DNA of 63,377 nucleotides, from contig HF988711.1 of assembly GCA_000431235.1 (NCBI GenBank), forward strand, positions 5,077-68,453, in the 5' to 3' direction. Source of the stretch: Coprobacillus sp. CAG:698. Its GTDB lineage: Bacteria > Bacillota_I > Bacilli_A > ML615J-28 > CAG-698. Numbering within the stretch: position 1 is the first letter of the stretch; each line of letters opens with the position of its first letter. Positions 8,520 through 19,096 of this stretch are shown one piece after another. The position numbers and the translations under genes are program-made. Below the pieces are notes generated by a model that saw only the letters and a program-made list of their open reading frames with translations, searched no databases and had not been told where the DNA came from.

Positions 8520-9904
8520 GCATGTTACTAAGCAAAAAATTTAAAGAAACTAATTTAGATAAAGAGCTTCCAAAGTTTTGGGCTCTAGTAAAGAACATAT
8601 TAAAAATATCAATTCCAGCAGCATTAGAAACATTATTAATTGGAATAATAGGTTTAATTGATACAATGATGGTTGGAGGTGTAGGTGTTAATGCACTGGC
8701 AGCTGTTTCAATTTGCCAACAACCTGTCTTTGTAACCTTAGCAGCATCTGTAGGAATAAATGTTGGTATTACAACAATTATTGCAAGACGTAAGGGTGAA
8801 GGTAAAGAACTAGATGCAAAACGAACGATGAAACAAGCGGTATATTTATCTGGACTTATTGGGTTAATTTTAACTATTGCTTCAATCGTTTTTGCAAAAC
8901 CATTCTTGTTCTTGGCAGGTGCCGATAGTGATACCATAGACTATGCTCTTCAGTATTTTAAAGTAGTTTCTAGTGTTTTAACGTTTAATTATATTAGATT
9001 AGCTATATGTGCAGGTTTTAGAGCAATTGGAAGAACAAAATTAACTTTAATTGTTAACGTTCTTGCAAATATAATTAATTTAATTTTAAATTATTGTTTT
9101 ATAAATGGTAATTTTGGTTTTCCTAAATTAGAAGTTTGTGGGGCAGCCATCGCAACAGCAATTTCTAATTTCATAGCATTTCTAATATGTATAGTAATAA
9201 TTTATACAAGTAATGGATTTCTAAATATTAGAATTAATGAAGAAAAAATATTTACTAAAGATATTATTAATACGCTAATAAAGTTTAGTATTCCTGCATT
9301 TATTGAACAGTGCTTTATGAGATTTGGTTTTTTTATGATAGGCATAATTGTAAATCATCTAGGTTCAGAAGTTGTAGCGATGAATGCAATTATCAGTGGA
9401 ATTATAAGTTTAGCTTTCAATGTTACTGATGGGTTTGCAACCGGAGCTAGTGCCTTGGTTGGAAATGGATTAGGTGAAAAAAAGTATGCAATTGTTTTTG
9501 CATATGCAAGATTATCACAAATAATAAGTTTCATCATAGGATTATTAATGATTGCCTTTATATTAACATTTAGAGTTTTTGTATGTGAACTATTCACAAG
9601 AGATTTAAGTGTAATAGAAGGAGCAAACTCAACACTAAGAATAGCTGTTTTTGTAATCCTTCCTCAAAGCTTGCAATGGGTGACAACAGGAGCCTTAAGA
9701 GGAGCAGGAGACGTAAAGTTTACAGCCAGAACTTCAATGCTCAGTGTTGCAATAATTAGACCATTATTTTCTTATATGCTGTGTTATCCTTTGGGTTTAG
9801 GATTACTAGGTTCATGGATAGGTATGTTTATTGATCAAACAATAAGATTTATCATAAATAATACAAGATTAAATAATATTAAATGGATAAAAATATCTGT
9901 TTAA
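8516..9904 (+). CDS. MATE family efflux transporter
   Basis: A 462-residue integral membrane protein with about 12 hydrophobic segments and the MATE arrangement of two similar halves. The first half has IPAALETLLIGIIGLIDTMM and the second has IPAFIEQCFMRFGFFMIGII. The family normally exports drugs or metabolites in exchange for Na+ or H+. The ATG overlaps the fumarase beta stop (ATGA), so it is co-translated with it. Export of an organic acid or related compound is conceivable from context, but the substrate cannot be read from sequence. Confidence 0.9.
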   Translation: MSMLLSKKFKETNLDKELPKFWALVKNILKISIPAALETLLIGIIGLIDTMMVGGVGVNALAAVSICQQPVFVTLAASVGINVGITTIIARRKGEGKELDAKRTMKQAVYLSGLIGLILTIASIVFAKPFLFLAGADSDTIDYALQYFKVVSSVLTFNYIRLAICAGFRAIGRTKLTLIVNVLANIINLILNYCFINGNFGFPKLEVCGAAIATAISNFIAFLICIVIIYTSNGFLNIRINEEKIFTKDIINTLIKFSIPAFIEQCFMRFGFFMIGIIVNHLGSEVVAMNAIISGIISLAFNVTDGFATGASALVGNGLGEKKYAIVFAYARLSQIISFIIGLLMIAFILTFRVFVCELFTRDLSVIEGANSTLRIAVFVILPQSLQWVTTGALRGAGDVKFTARTSMLSVAIIRPLFSYMLCYPLGLGLLGSWIGMFIDQTIRFIINNTRLNNIKWIKISV

Positions 9905-9963
9905 TATTTGTGTATATTATTAGAATAATTGCATATTATAAAAATAAAAAAAGGTGAGGTAAA

Positions 9964-10332
9964 ATGAATATTGAAACAGAAAGACTTAAATTAGTTGGTG
10001 TAAATGGCGAAGAAAATAAAAACATCCGTAAGAATATTAGTGCAAAGAATTGGGATGTTATTTTAAAAGGTTCTAAGATAGGAAGAATTGATTTTGTTCT
10101 TTCAGGTGATGAATATCAAGTAAATATGTTTATTGACGAAAAACATAGAGATGAAGGATATGGCTCTGAAGCATTAACTGAAATTGTGAAGGAATTATAT
10201 AAAACTAATGACTTTCTTAAGGTTAGTGCAAAGGTAGATGACAATAATGCTGCTATGGCAAGAGTGCTTGTCAAGAGTGGTTTCTATTACGACGAAAATG
10301 ATGATTTATACGAGTATAGATATCAAAAATAA
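9964..10332 (+). CDS. Small GNAT N-acetyltransferase
   Basis: A 122-residue GNAT-type protein. The acetyl-CoA loop is seen in DEKHRDEGYGSEALTEIV (about 58-75), followed by the usual DDNNAAMARVLVKSGF segment (about 96-112). It begins with IETERLKLVG as in RimJ/RimL relatives but lacks about 50 residues of the middle of longer members, so it is a minimal form. A GGTGAGGT ribosome binding site precedes the ATG. It sits 59 bases after the MATE gene and probably belongs to the same transcript, which ends at the terminator at 10379. Confidence 0.8.
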   Translation: MNIETERLKLVGVNGEENKNIRKNISAKNWDVILKGSKIGRIDFVLSGDEYQVNMFIDEKHRDEGYGSEALTEIVKELYKTNDFLKVSAKVDDNNAAMARVLVKSGFYYDENDDLYEYRYQK

Positions 10333-10378
10333 GCAATATAAAAATAGGAAATAATCACTAAAATTAATCAATTACAAT

Positions 10379-10410
10379 CACAATAATTCAAATTTATTGT
10401 GTTTTTTTTA
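10379..10410 (+). terminator. Rho-independent terminator
   Basis: CACAATAA (10379-10386) pairs with TTATTGTG (10394-10401) and nine T follow. It ends the fumarase-MATE-GNAT unit. Confidence 0.85.
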
Positions 10411-10475
10411 AAAGAAAAAAATTTAACATTTTCATACGTATTTATGAAAAAAATAAAAAAATATTAATTTTAAGA

Positions 10476-10504
10476 TTGCTTTTAAAACCGATTTAATGTA
10501 TAAT
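10476..10504 (+). promoter_or_regulatory. Promoter of the giant lipoprotein gene
   Basis: TTGCTT at 10476-10481 and TATAAT at 10499-10504 have 17-base spacing. The untranslated leader would be about 100 bases. Confidence 0.65.
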
Positions 10505-10610
10505 ATGCTTATAAAATGATTATTTAGCAGATGGTATTTAAAAGCATTGCATATTAATCAGTTTAAAAACAACAAAAATATAAATATTGAGAAAGGAATT
10601 GTTGAGAATT

Positions 10611-13600
10611 ATGAGAACTATGGCAAAAAGACTTGTAGTTGTTTTAATCGCTGTATTATGCTCATTTTGCTTTTTGGCAGGATGTAAGCCTAAACCAGAA
10701 CCAGGACTAAATAAAGTCCTAGCAATTGGTATGGAAACCCTTCCTGAAAAAGTTAAATACGAAGTTGGTCAATATGTTGATCCAACTGGTGGTAAAGTGG
10801 CCGTAATATATGCTGAAGATCCAGACGAGAAAGTCATTATTGACTTAACAGAAGAAATGTTAAACAAAAATAGTTATGACATTAACACAGTTGGTAAAAA
10901 ACTTGTTGTTGTTGACTATGTTTATGAAGACAAAACATATTCTACAGGATTTACTGTTGAATATAGTGAAAAACCATTCAGAACTAATGCAATTGAAGAA
11001 ATAAATAAATATAAAAGTTCAACAGCTTATAGTACTAATGGTAGTAAAATTGTTAGCGCATATAAATCACTAGCAACTGTTAATATTAAAATAGCAAGTG
11101 ATGAAGCTGAAGCAAAATCAATCGTTGCCAACTTCAAAACTAAAATTGATGAAGTATTAACAAAAGAACAAGAAGAAATATTAAATAATCCAACTGCATT
11201 AGTTGCTCAAGCACAACTTAAAGCAATCAAAACAGTTGAAGGTTATAGAGCTTCTGAAGTAGCTTCTTTCAAAGAAAACTATGCTCAAATGGTTGAAGCT
11301 ATTAAAAAAGTTGCTTACGCTGAAATTAACTTAGCTAGAACAATATCTGATATTGATGTTGCTGTTGCAAAAGCACAAGCAAGTGTAGACAATGCTGCAT
11401 TAGGAAACAAAACTTTAGATGAAATTAATAATGCAAAAATAGCTGCTGAGACTGCAAAGAAAGCTGCTGAATTAGCTAAAAATGTTGCTGAAGCTGCAAA
11501 ATCAAGTGCACAAACAAAAGCTGATGAAGCTAAAACAAAAGCACAAGAAGCATCTAACGCAAAAACTGCTGCTGAAAAGGCACAAAAAGCTGCCGAAGCT
11601 GCAAAAGCAAAAGCTGAAAGTTTAAAAGAAGCTGCAGAAAGAGCAAAAGCTGCTGCCGAACAAATCAAAAATGATGTTAATGCAACAAAGAAACAAGTTA
11701 ACGATGCATTAATCGCTAGCCAAAAAGCACAAGCAGAAGCTAGATTAGCTGAAGAAGCTGCAGTTGTAGCTAAGAATGAAGCACAAGCAGAAGCTAACAA
11801 AGCCGAAGCTGCAAGATTAGCTTCAGAAGCTGCAAAATTAGCTGCTGAAAATGCAAAGAATGCTGCTCAAACAGCTGAAACAAATGCTAAAGCTGCTAAA
11901 GAAGCTGCTGAAAATGCTGCTGAACAAGCTAAAAACTATTTAGAACAAATTGAAGCAATTTATAATGCATTACCAGTTGCTGAAAGCTATATCAACGAAG
12001 TTAGAAATTATGTTAACAACGATGATTATAGTGGAATTTACAAATTATTAGTTGTAAGTTTAAAAGATTCTTACTGTGCTGCTATTAAAGCTTCAAGATC
12101 TGAAAGTGAAATTCAAACAATTGTTGCTGAAGCAAAAGCTGCATTAGACTTAGCAAAAACTAAAGATCAAATAGCTTCAGGAGAAGAAGAAGATTTATTA
12201 GTTGCAAAAGCAAGTGCAAAAGCTGAATTCAAAGCATATATCAATATGTTAGAATATCAAGCTCCTTCAACAATTGATTTAACAAAATATAAAAACTTAA
12301 CTGAAAATCCAGATCAAGCTGCATTAATCGCTAAGATTGAAAACTTAATCGCAAATGTAGAAGCTAAAATTGATGCTGCTACAACAACTGAAGAAGTTAA
12401 ACAAGCATTAGCTGAAGGTCAAGGTAAAGTTTATTTAGAAACAATTTATGTTGACTTCTATGCTTCATGTGTTGTAACTGAATTAGTAGAAATTTTCAGA
12501 ACTGATTATGAACCTAATAAGATTTTATATTCTGATGAAAATTATAATAAACTTCTTAATATTGTAAAACATTATGAAACTTATATTGGAAGAATTGACA
12601 AACTTGATGAAATCGATGAAAAATTTGATGAAGCAAAGAAAAAACTAGAAGAAGTTGATACTATCGCTGGTGAAATTGCTAAATTAATCACAAGTATTTC
12701 TGATCCAATTCGTTTAAATATTGATGTTGATGATGATAATAAAGCATATTATTATCCAGCATTAGAAAGTGATTTATTTGATTCAAAAGTTAAAGAATTA
12801 GATCCTATTCAAGTATTACTTGATAGAGTATACTCACTTGCTAATCCAACAGTACAAGCAGCTGTTTTATTCCAATTAACAAATTATACTGATCCAGAAA
12901 CTGGAGCAACAAGAGATTTATTAGTTGAATACTCAGATGCATGTGACAGATATGCTAAACTAGTAGAAGCTAATACATCTTCTACAGATGGTGCACAACC
13001 TATTATCGATGCAATCAATGCAATCCCTGCTGTTGATGAAATCAGATTAAGTACTATTGGAACAGTTGTATCTGATGCTAGAGCATTATGGGAAGTATGG
13101 GTACAAAAATACTTCACTGGCGAAGGTCATGTAGTATTAGATGCTGACGGAAACATTGATATTACAAAACTTGAAACTCTTAACTTAAAGATGATTACTA
13201 ATTATGCTAAATTAGTAAAAGCTGAAGAAAGAGTCGAAGAATTAAAAGCTGCTAAAGCTGAAGCTGAAACTCCTGTATCAGGTATCATTGCTAAGATTGA
13301 AGCAATTGATGATGAACATGGATACATCGTACTTGCTAGTGAAGCATTAATTACTGAAGTTGATCAAATGATTACTGAATGGGTTGAAAAATACCACATT
13401 AATGATATCAACATGGAATTAATAACTAACAAGGCAACATTAGAAACATTCAGAGCAAGAGTTGAAGTATTGAAACAAGCCAAAGAAGCTGCAGAAACTG
13501 AAGTTACAGGCGAAATCGCTGTAATAGATGCAATTATTGCTTCAATTCCTGAAGATCCATATATCACATTAGCTCATAAAGCAGCTGTTGATGCAGCTAG

Positions 13601-16600
13601 AGCTGAATATAACCAATGGTTAATCGATTATGCAATCGATGAAACATTAGAACCAATCAATGCTGAAATCGTTACAAATAAAGCATTATTAGAAAAATAT
13701 GAAGAACGTATTACTCAATTAGAAAATGCAAAAGCTGATGCAGAAACTGCTTCAACTGGTGTTATCGCTCTAATCGATGCAATCCCTGCATATGATCCAG
13801 CTACTCCTGAAACTAACTTATTAACATTAAGTAATAAGTCACAAGTTGAAGATGCAAGAGCTGCATATGATGCTTGGATTAACAACTATTTCACAAGCAA
13901 AGGATATGTTGCTGCTGATGAACCTACTAATACTGCATTAGTTACTAACTACGAAAAATTATTAGCTGCTGAAGCAAGAATTGCTCAATTAGAAGCTGCA
14001 AAAGCTGCTTCAACTGATGTTATTGCCCTAATCGATGCAATTAAAGCCGTTCATGCAGATGAATATGTAATCTTAGATAGTGAAGCTGCAATTATTGCTG
14101 CTGAAGAAGCATACAATGAATGGGCTGAAACTTATGCTATAGATCCAGTCAACGAATATCTAGTATCTAACTTAGCTGAATTAAGAGCTGCAAGGGCTAG
14201 ATTAGAAGAATTAAAGAATGCTAAAGTTGCTGCTGAAGACCCAACTACAGGAACTATTGCTCTAATTAACGCAATTCCTCAACCTGTAACACTAGATGAT
14301 ATTGATAAGATTAATGATGCATTAAATGCTTACAATACTTGGAAATTAAATTATAATATTGATGAAGAACAAGAACCATTAAATGCAGATATTACTTCAA
14401 ATCGCGAAGTTTTATATGCTGCAATTGATAGATACTATAATAGATTAATTCCATTAAAGAATGAAACTATTGCTGCAATCAAAGCTATTGGTAACATTTC
14501 AGTTAATAGTGGAGATTTAATCGCAGAAGCAGAAGCTAAATACTTCGAATTAAAAGCTGAAAATGCTCGTACAGGTGGAGCTCCTGAAGTTGACTTAAAT
14601 GCTCACTTAAATAACGGCTTAACTGAGTTACAAGCAGCAAGAGCTGAATATGAAATAGCATTATATGTTGACAAAGTTGAAAAATCTACTCATACAGTTG
14701 AAGAAAAATACATTGAATTAACTGCACTAATGGGTGATTATAGAAGTGGTGCTGATAAGAATGCTCTATTCTTAGCTACTAAGACTGCAAAAGTAGACTT
14801 AGCAGCAGTTCCTGCTCCAACTCCTGATCCAACAATTAATGAAGATAATTTAGGCAACTGGGATAGAACTAATTACACTGCTGATTGTGAAATGATTACA
14901 AAAACTGCTCTTGAAGAATTATATAGAAGTGCTAAATATCTAGTATTCGGTACTGAAGAAGAAGGATATAATGTTACTATTTATTCAGATGGTACATACA
15001 CTAACTTCATCACTAAAGAAGGTGCAGATATTAAAGTTGTTAAGAACTTAACAATTGATGTATTAGTTGGCACTGGACATGTTGAATATACTGAAATTAC
15101 TGTTACTGGTGAAGTAATTGTTAATGGTGGTGGATCATCATCAGTTGTATTCAATAAATCAATAATTAACAAAGTAGTTATAAATAAAAATGGTGTAAGA
15201 GTTGCATTTGATAGCGAAACAACAATTTCATCAATCATAGCTGGAAATGGTACAATCGACAAAGTTATCATTGAACTTAATGGTCAACTTCCAGCAATTG
15301 AAGCTAATAGTTCAATCGAATTTAGAGGAACTAAAGGCGAAGGCGTCTTAGAAATTTTAGCTAAGAAAAATGGAATTGAAATCACAACTGTTTATAAAGA
15401 TATCAAAATTGAATTAGAAATTGAAAGCATCTTTATTAATGGCACTGAATACGATTCAAGACAAGTAACAATTGATTCTGAAGGCAAAGCAAACGTTACT
15501 CCAATTGATATTCAATTAGATGATACTAAACTTTGCGGTGAAGAATTAACATATGTTATTGACGGAACGACATTAACTTATGGTGGTGAAGGTCAATTAA
15601 TACCTAAGACTGATGGATTCAAATTAGGTGCAAAAATTGTTGCTCCTAAAAATATTAAAGATTTTACAACATTAACTGTTACAGTTAATGGAGAAGCTTA
15701 TGTTCCTCAATTAGAAGGAAATGCATTTAACTTTGTTTTTGATGTTGAAGAAATTCCAGCAACAATTACAATTGAAGTTAAATGGAATGTAGAATCTGAA
15801 GCAGTTACATATGTAATTAAAGTTTTAGAAGGAACTAAATATGATATCACTGCTGGAACACTTACTGAAGGTAATGTAAAAGCTGGTGATGATGCAGTAG
15901 TTACAGTTAATGAAACAACTATTACATTTAGTGGAACTTTAAAATACTATGCAAACAACGTTGAAAAACCTGGACATTATGTATCTGTTCATGTAATACC
16001 TGATTCAGTTGCTAAAGCAGATGACTTCTTCAGAACTTATGAAGTTACTGAAGACTTAATCAGAAATGGGGCAGAATTAACATTAACATGGTTAGGCACA
16101 GAATTTACATATTATGTAAAATTTGATGAAAATATTAAATTAGAATTTCCTACTGAAATAGTTAAGATTGATGCTGAATTCGAAACAGTTGAAGCAGCAA
16201 TCGAAGGTAATAAGTTTACTGTAAGTGGAGTTATTCCTTACTTTACAGAAGTTGAAGCAATCGGAAGAACTGAAGGACATCGTATTGGTATCGCTCTAAC
16301 TCCTAAATATTTAGGTTTAGATTTAACTGAAGCTACAATCACAACTGTTGATGGTAGAACTGGTAATTTCTATGAAGAATTCGTAACAACAGGAAATAAA
16401 TTAATGTATTATCCACTTATTGAAAAAGGTACAAAAGAATATACATTCTCAATCAAATGGAACAAATATGTTGAAGAACAAGTTTATACAATCGTTATTG
16501 CTGAGGGAACTGAATTCGCAGTTCCTGAAGCAACTAGCATTGCAATAAGTGCAGAGTACAAAGAAACTATAAAAGTATTCACAACTCAAGACTTTACAGC

Positions 16601-17912
16601 TACAATACTTTCTAAATTTGCTGACCAAGAAGTTGAATGGACAACAAGTGATGCTGAAATAGCTACAATTAATGCCGAAGGTAAATTTGAAGCATTAAAA
16701 GCTGGAAAAGTAGTTGTAAAAGCAACTGCAAAAGCTACTCCATCTTTATATGATGAAGTTACAATTGAAGTTAAAAATTATACAGTTAAAGAAGCAATCG
16801 AAGCAGAACTTGGAACAAAAGTTGCTATTGATGCTAAAGCTGTTGCAACACAATATAGTGGCTATTGGTTTGGCGATGAAACAGGACTAATGCTTGCATA
16901 TAGTCCAAGCACAACTCCAAAAATGGGTGAACACCTATTAATAGTTGGTACAACAACAACATTCAAAGAAACAGATAGATATACTGTTCAACTAAACAAA
17001 GGAAACACATGCACTGAATTAGAAGGTGAAGCTCCAAAAGTTAATGAAGCAAGTACACCTTATGAATTAAGTGATGTTGCAAATCAAAAAGTTGATACAA
17101 TTGAAAAAGCAAAAGCTACAAACATGTATGGAAAAATTATCAAAGTTAAAGGGTTAGTTAAAGGTTCTGGAAACTTCTGGTCTATATATGATGAAGCTGG
17201 AAATAAATTCTACATTAGTTCTTCTGAAAACACTAATTTATTAGTTAATAACGTTACAATGGAATTAGAACTAATTGTTAGAGAAATTTATTACAAAGAT
17301 GATACAAGCAGTTATAAAAACTATAAAGCAAGTGAGTTAGGTGGATGCGTAATTAATACTCCAAAAGCATTAGCTGAAGGAAATGGTCAATTATTAGTTA
17401 AACCTACATGCACTGAAGATGAATTAGTAATTGATGAATTATATTACATAAAAGGAATCAACCTATTCACTACACTTAAAGATGCTTTAGAGGCAGCTCA
17501 TGATGGTGATGTTATAAACCTTGATGAAGGAACTTATGAAGATGGTAAAGTAACAATTAGCGTTAATAGCACTAAATTTGCTGGAGTAGAAGTTACTAAA
17601 TCAGTTACAATTAAAGGCCCTAATGCTGGTATAAATCCAGTTACTGAAGAAAGAACAGCTGAAGCCATTATTAAATTAAGTTTAAGAATTTCTGCTAACA
17701 ATGTTACTATTGATGGCGTTCAATTTGTTGGAGATAATGTTGTTGCTCCTGGTGCAGTTGATGGATTAACAATTGTAAATTGTAAGGTTACAAACAATAA
17801 ATTTGATGGTTTCGTAAGACCTGAAAATGTAATAGTTGAACAAACAAATGTTTCATTTAATAATAATTTAGTTGAAGAACATAATGGTGGAAGAGTAATT
17901 TACTTATATTGA
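10611..17912 (+). CDS. Giant mosaic surface lipoprotein (reading frame broken by TGA)
   Basis: A 2433-residue open segment. Its N-terminus is a lipoprotein signal with lipobox LAGC, so it should be anchored on the outside of the membrane. Order by residue: Ig-like domain (about 25-120); helical region; alanine-rich coiled coil (about 273-450); helices; six related helical repeats (about 793-1283) that each open with a phrase like G-x-I-A-x-I-D-A-I; a beta-helix-like stretch (about 1470-1600); several beta-sandwich domains; a BIG2-type Ig domain (about 1970-2056); two OB-fold-like domains; and a right-handed beta-helix from about 2275. The TGA at 17910-17912 cuts through that beta-helix, and the frame continues to 18878. 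GAAAGGA suits a TTG at 10602 (4-base spacing) or the ATG at 10611 (13 bases); the start is uncertain. An adhesin or glycan-binding role is inferred only. Confidence 0.8.
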   Translation: MRTMAKRLVVVLIAVLCSFCFLAGCKPKPEPGLNKVLAIGMETLPEKVKYEVGQYVDPTGGKVAVIYAEDPDEKVIIDLTEEMLNKNSYDINTVGKKLVVVDYVYEDKTYSTGFTVEYSEKPFRTNAIEEINKYKSSTAYSTNGSKIVSAYKSLATVNIKIASDEAEAKSIVANFKTKIDEVLTKEQEEILNNPTALVAQAQLKAIKTVEGYRASEVASFKENYAQMVEAIKKVAYAEINLARTISDIDVAVAKAQASVDNAALGNKTLDEINNAKIAAETAKKAAELAKNVAEAAKSSAQTKADEAKTKAQEASNAKTAAEKAQKAAEAAKAKAESLKEAAERAKAAAEQIKNDVNATKKQVNDALIASQKAQAEARLAEEAAVVAKNEAQAEANKAEAARLASEAAKLAAENAKNAAQTAETNAKAAKEAAENAAEQAKNYLEQIEAIYNALPVAESYINEVRNYVNNDDYSGIYKLLVVSLKDSYCAAIKASRSESEIQTIVAEAKAALDLAKTKDQIASGEEEDLLVAKASAKAEFKAYINMLEYQAPSTIDLTKYKNLTENPDQAALIAKIENLIANVEAKIDAATTTEEVKQALAEGQGKVYLETIYVDFYASCVVTELVEIFRTDYEPNKILYSDENYNKLLNIVKHYETYIGRIDKLDEIDEKFDEAKKKLEEVDTIAGEIAKLITSISDPIRLNIDVDDDNKAYYYPALESDLFDSKVKELDPIQVLLDRVYSLANPTVQAAVLFQLTNYTDPETGATRDLLVEYSDACDRYAKLVEANTSSTDGAQPIIDAINAIPAVDEIRLSTIGTVVSDARALWEVWVQKYFTGEGHVVLDADGNIDITKLETLNLKMITNYAKLVKAEERVEELKAAKAEAETPVSGIIAKIEAIDDEHGYIVLASEALITEVDQMITEWVEKYHINDINMELITNKATLETFRARVEVLKQAKEAAETEVTGEIAVIDAIIASIPEDPYITLAHKAAVDAARAEYNQWLIDYAIDETLEPINAEIVTNKALLEKYEERITQLENAKADAETASTGVIALIDAIPAYDPATPETNLLTLSNKSQVEDARAAYDAWINNYFTSKGYVAADEPTNTALVTNYEKLLAAEARIAQLEAAKAASTDVIALIDAIKAVHADEYVILDSEAAIIAAEEAYNEWAETYAIDPVNEYLVSNLAELRAARARLEELKNAKVAAEDPTTGTIALINAIPQPVTLDDIDKINDALNAYNTWKLNYNIDEEQEPLNADITSNREVLYAAIDRYYNRLIPLKNETIAAIKAIGNISVNSGDLIAEAEAKYFELKAENARTGGAPEVDLNAHLNNGLTELQAARAEYEIALYVDKVEKSTHTVEEKYIELTALMGDYRSGADKNALFLATKTAKVDLAAVPAPTPDPTINEDNLGNWDRTNYTADCEMITKTALEELYRSAKYLVFGTEEEGYNVTIYSDGTYTNFITKEGADIKVVKNLTIDVLVGTGHVEYTEITVTGEVIVNGGGSSSVVFNKSIINKVVINKNGVRVAFDSETTISSIIAGNGTIDKVIIELNGQLPAIEANSSIEFRGTKGEGVLEILAKKNGIEITTVYKDIKIELEIESIFINGTEYDSRQVTIDSEGKANVTPIDIQLDDTKLCGEELTYVIDGTTLTYGGEGQLIPKTDGFKLGAKIVAPKNIKDFTTLTVTVNGEAYVPQLEGNAFNFVFDVEEIPATITIEVKWNVESEAVTYVIKVLEGTKYDITAGTLTEGNVKAGDDAVVTVNETTITFSGTLKYYANNVEKPGHYVSVHVIPDSVAKADDFFRTYEVTEDLIRNGAELTLTWLGTEFTYYVKFDENIKLEFPTEIVKIDAEFETVEAAIEGNKFTVSGVIPYFTEVEAIGRTEGHRIGIALTPKYLGLDLTEATITTVDGRTGNFYEEFVTTGNKLMYYPLIEKGTKEYTFSIKWNKYVEEQVYTIVIAEGTEFAVPEATSIAISAEYKETIKVFTTQDFTATILSKFADQEVEWTTSDAEIATINAEGKFEALKAGKVVVKATAKATPSLYDEVTIEVKNYTVKEAIEAELGTKVAIDAKAVATQYSGYWFGDETGLMLAYSPSTTPKMGEHLLIVGTTTTFKETDRYTVQLNKGNTCTELEGEAPKVNEASTPYELSDVANQKVDTIEKAKATNMYGKIIKVKGLVKGSGNFWSIYDEAGNKFYISSSENTNLLVNNVTMELELIVREIYYKDDTSSYKNYKASELGGCVINTPKALAEGNGQLLVKPTCTEDELVIDELYYIKGINLFTTLKDALEAAHDGDVINLDEGTYEDGKVTISVNSTKFAGVEVTKSVTIKGPNAGINPVTEERTAEAIIKLSLRISANNVTIDGVQFVGDNVVAPGAVDGLTIVNCKVTNNKFDGFVRPENVIVEQTNVSFNNNLVEEHNGGRVIYLY
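11430..11960 (+). repeat. Alanine-rich coiled-coil coding region
   Basis: Within the giant gene, about 175 residues repeat short units of the type A-A-E-x-A-K with Ala, Glu, Lys and Gln. The resulting degenerate GCTGCTGAA/GCAAAA repetition makes long false open frames on the minus strand. It predicts a long rigid helix or stalk. Confidence 0.8.
12988..14462 (+). repeat. Six tandem ~75-105-residue helical repeats
   Basis: Units start near 12988, 13279, 13510, 13758, 14016 and 14250. Each begins with a phrase like GVIALIDAIPA, contains a central D/A-A-R-A-x-Y-x-x-W segment and a V-T-N-x-x-x-L block, and ends in an L-E-x-A-K-A-A-A-E helix. They are diverged at protein level, so recent expansion is unlikely. 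Confidence 0.8.
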
Positions 17913-18878
17913 ACAAACGGTTTAACAGTAAAAGGCAATAGCTTTGCTGGAGCATTACTTTGTGATGCAATTAGAGCTCAAACATACTTAGCCGGAACAG
18001 TTGTTATCTCTGATAATAAATGCACTGCAACAACACAAAGTTTCATAATGGTTATGGGCGTTAAAGGAATTGATGCTTTAATCGAAAACAATTATGTTGA
18101 AGATATTAAGTCTACAATCATTGACTTCCGTACAATGAAAGAAGCTGATGCAGCTGCCAAATTTAATATTAGATATAACACATTTAAAAACTCTGGAAAA
18201 GCATGGTGTCCAATAAGAATTAGAACAGCAGGCTATGCAGCTGGTAATACAATCGAAGTCAACGTAAGCGATAACAAGTTTATTGAATCTTATTGTGTAG
18301 ATGGTGGCAAAACATATATGTTTGAAAATCCTTCATATTCAAGCCAAACTGATCCATTCAAGAAGATTTATACAATTGGCAAAAACTACTATGTAATCGA
18401 TGGTAAAGTAGTAACTGAGTTAACAGATGAATTAGTGGATAACAGTGCAATATCTTATGATGAACCTTATGCAACTGAAGAAGAAGTTGGTAAGAAAGTT
18501 CTTACGAAAGCAGTAGTTGTTTCAATCAACACATCTAAAATGGGTTATAATAATCAACAAGCAGTTACTGAAATAAAGAACGAAGGCATCACTATTACTT
18601 TTGATAAAGGCACAAATTCTAATGCACCAAAATACTTTGATAAAGGAAACTCAATTAGAATGTATGCTAAAAACACAATGACTATAACAGGTGGAATAAT
18701 TACTAAACTTGTAATTACATTTTCATCTGGTGAAGATACTAATGCTATAACAGTTAATGGTGAAGCATTTAACGGAACATGGGAAGGAAAAGCTGAATCT
18801 TTATTATTAAAGATTAGCGGATCAAAAGGCCATAGAAGAATTGCAACTATAACTGTGTATGCAGAAGTTGCTGCATAA
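17913..18878 (+). pseudogene. C-terminal part of the giant lipoprotein after the in-frame TGA
   Basis: The frame stays open for 321 codons after the TGA with no shift. It resumes the beta-helix pattern at once (TNGLTVKGNSF, VISDNK, ALIENNYV, NIRYNTFKNS) and ends with a separate beta domain of about 125 residues. A terminator follows 10 bases after the TAA at 18878, as expected for the natural gene end. An ATG at 18048 could in theory start a separate protein, but it has no ribosome binding site and lies in the middle of the beta-helix. Reading TGA as any residue would restore a protein of 2755 residues. Confidence 0.75.
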
Positions 18879-18887
18879 ATAAAAATC

Positions 18888-18915
18888 AAAGGACTGGGAA
18901 ACTGGTCCTTTTTTT
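18888..18915 (+). terminator. Rho-independent terminator of the giant lipoprotein gene
   Basis: AAAGGACTGG and CTGGTCCTTT form a 10-bp stem (two G-U pairs) around a GAAA tetraloop, followed by T. Confidence 0.9.
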
Positions 18916-19096
18916 CGCAAAAATTTTAGAAAACTTATTCATTATTAAAGTATTAACATATAACAATAAAAGACTATATGTATTTGATGTGTTCAAAGAA
19001 GTGATATACAAAAAATATAAATAATACTCTATAGTTTTTCTTAAATTTAAAAGAAAAAGTCTATTTGCAATTTACCTTTTTTTGAAGAAAAGATAG

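Noticed and set aside
11315..11800. 161-residue minus-strand frame rich in Ala, Ser, Phe and Cys
   Set aside because: It is the antisense shadow of the alanine-rich coiled coil of the giant lipoprotein; the absence of stops follows from the GCT/GCA-GAA repetition, and it has no ribosome binding site.
12988..14462. CRISPR-like or recently expanded DNA repeat
   Set aside because: The periodicity is at protein level in a coding region; the DNA copies are diverged and spaced as domains, with no short identical repeat and spacer structure.
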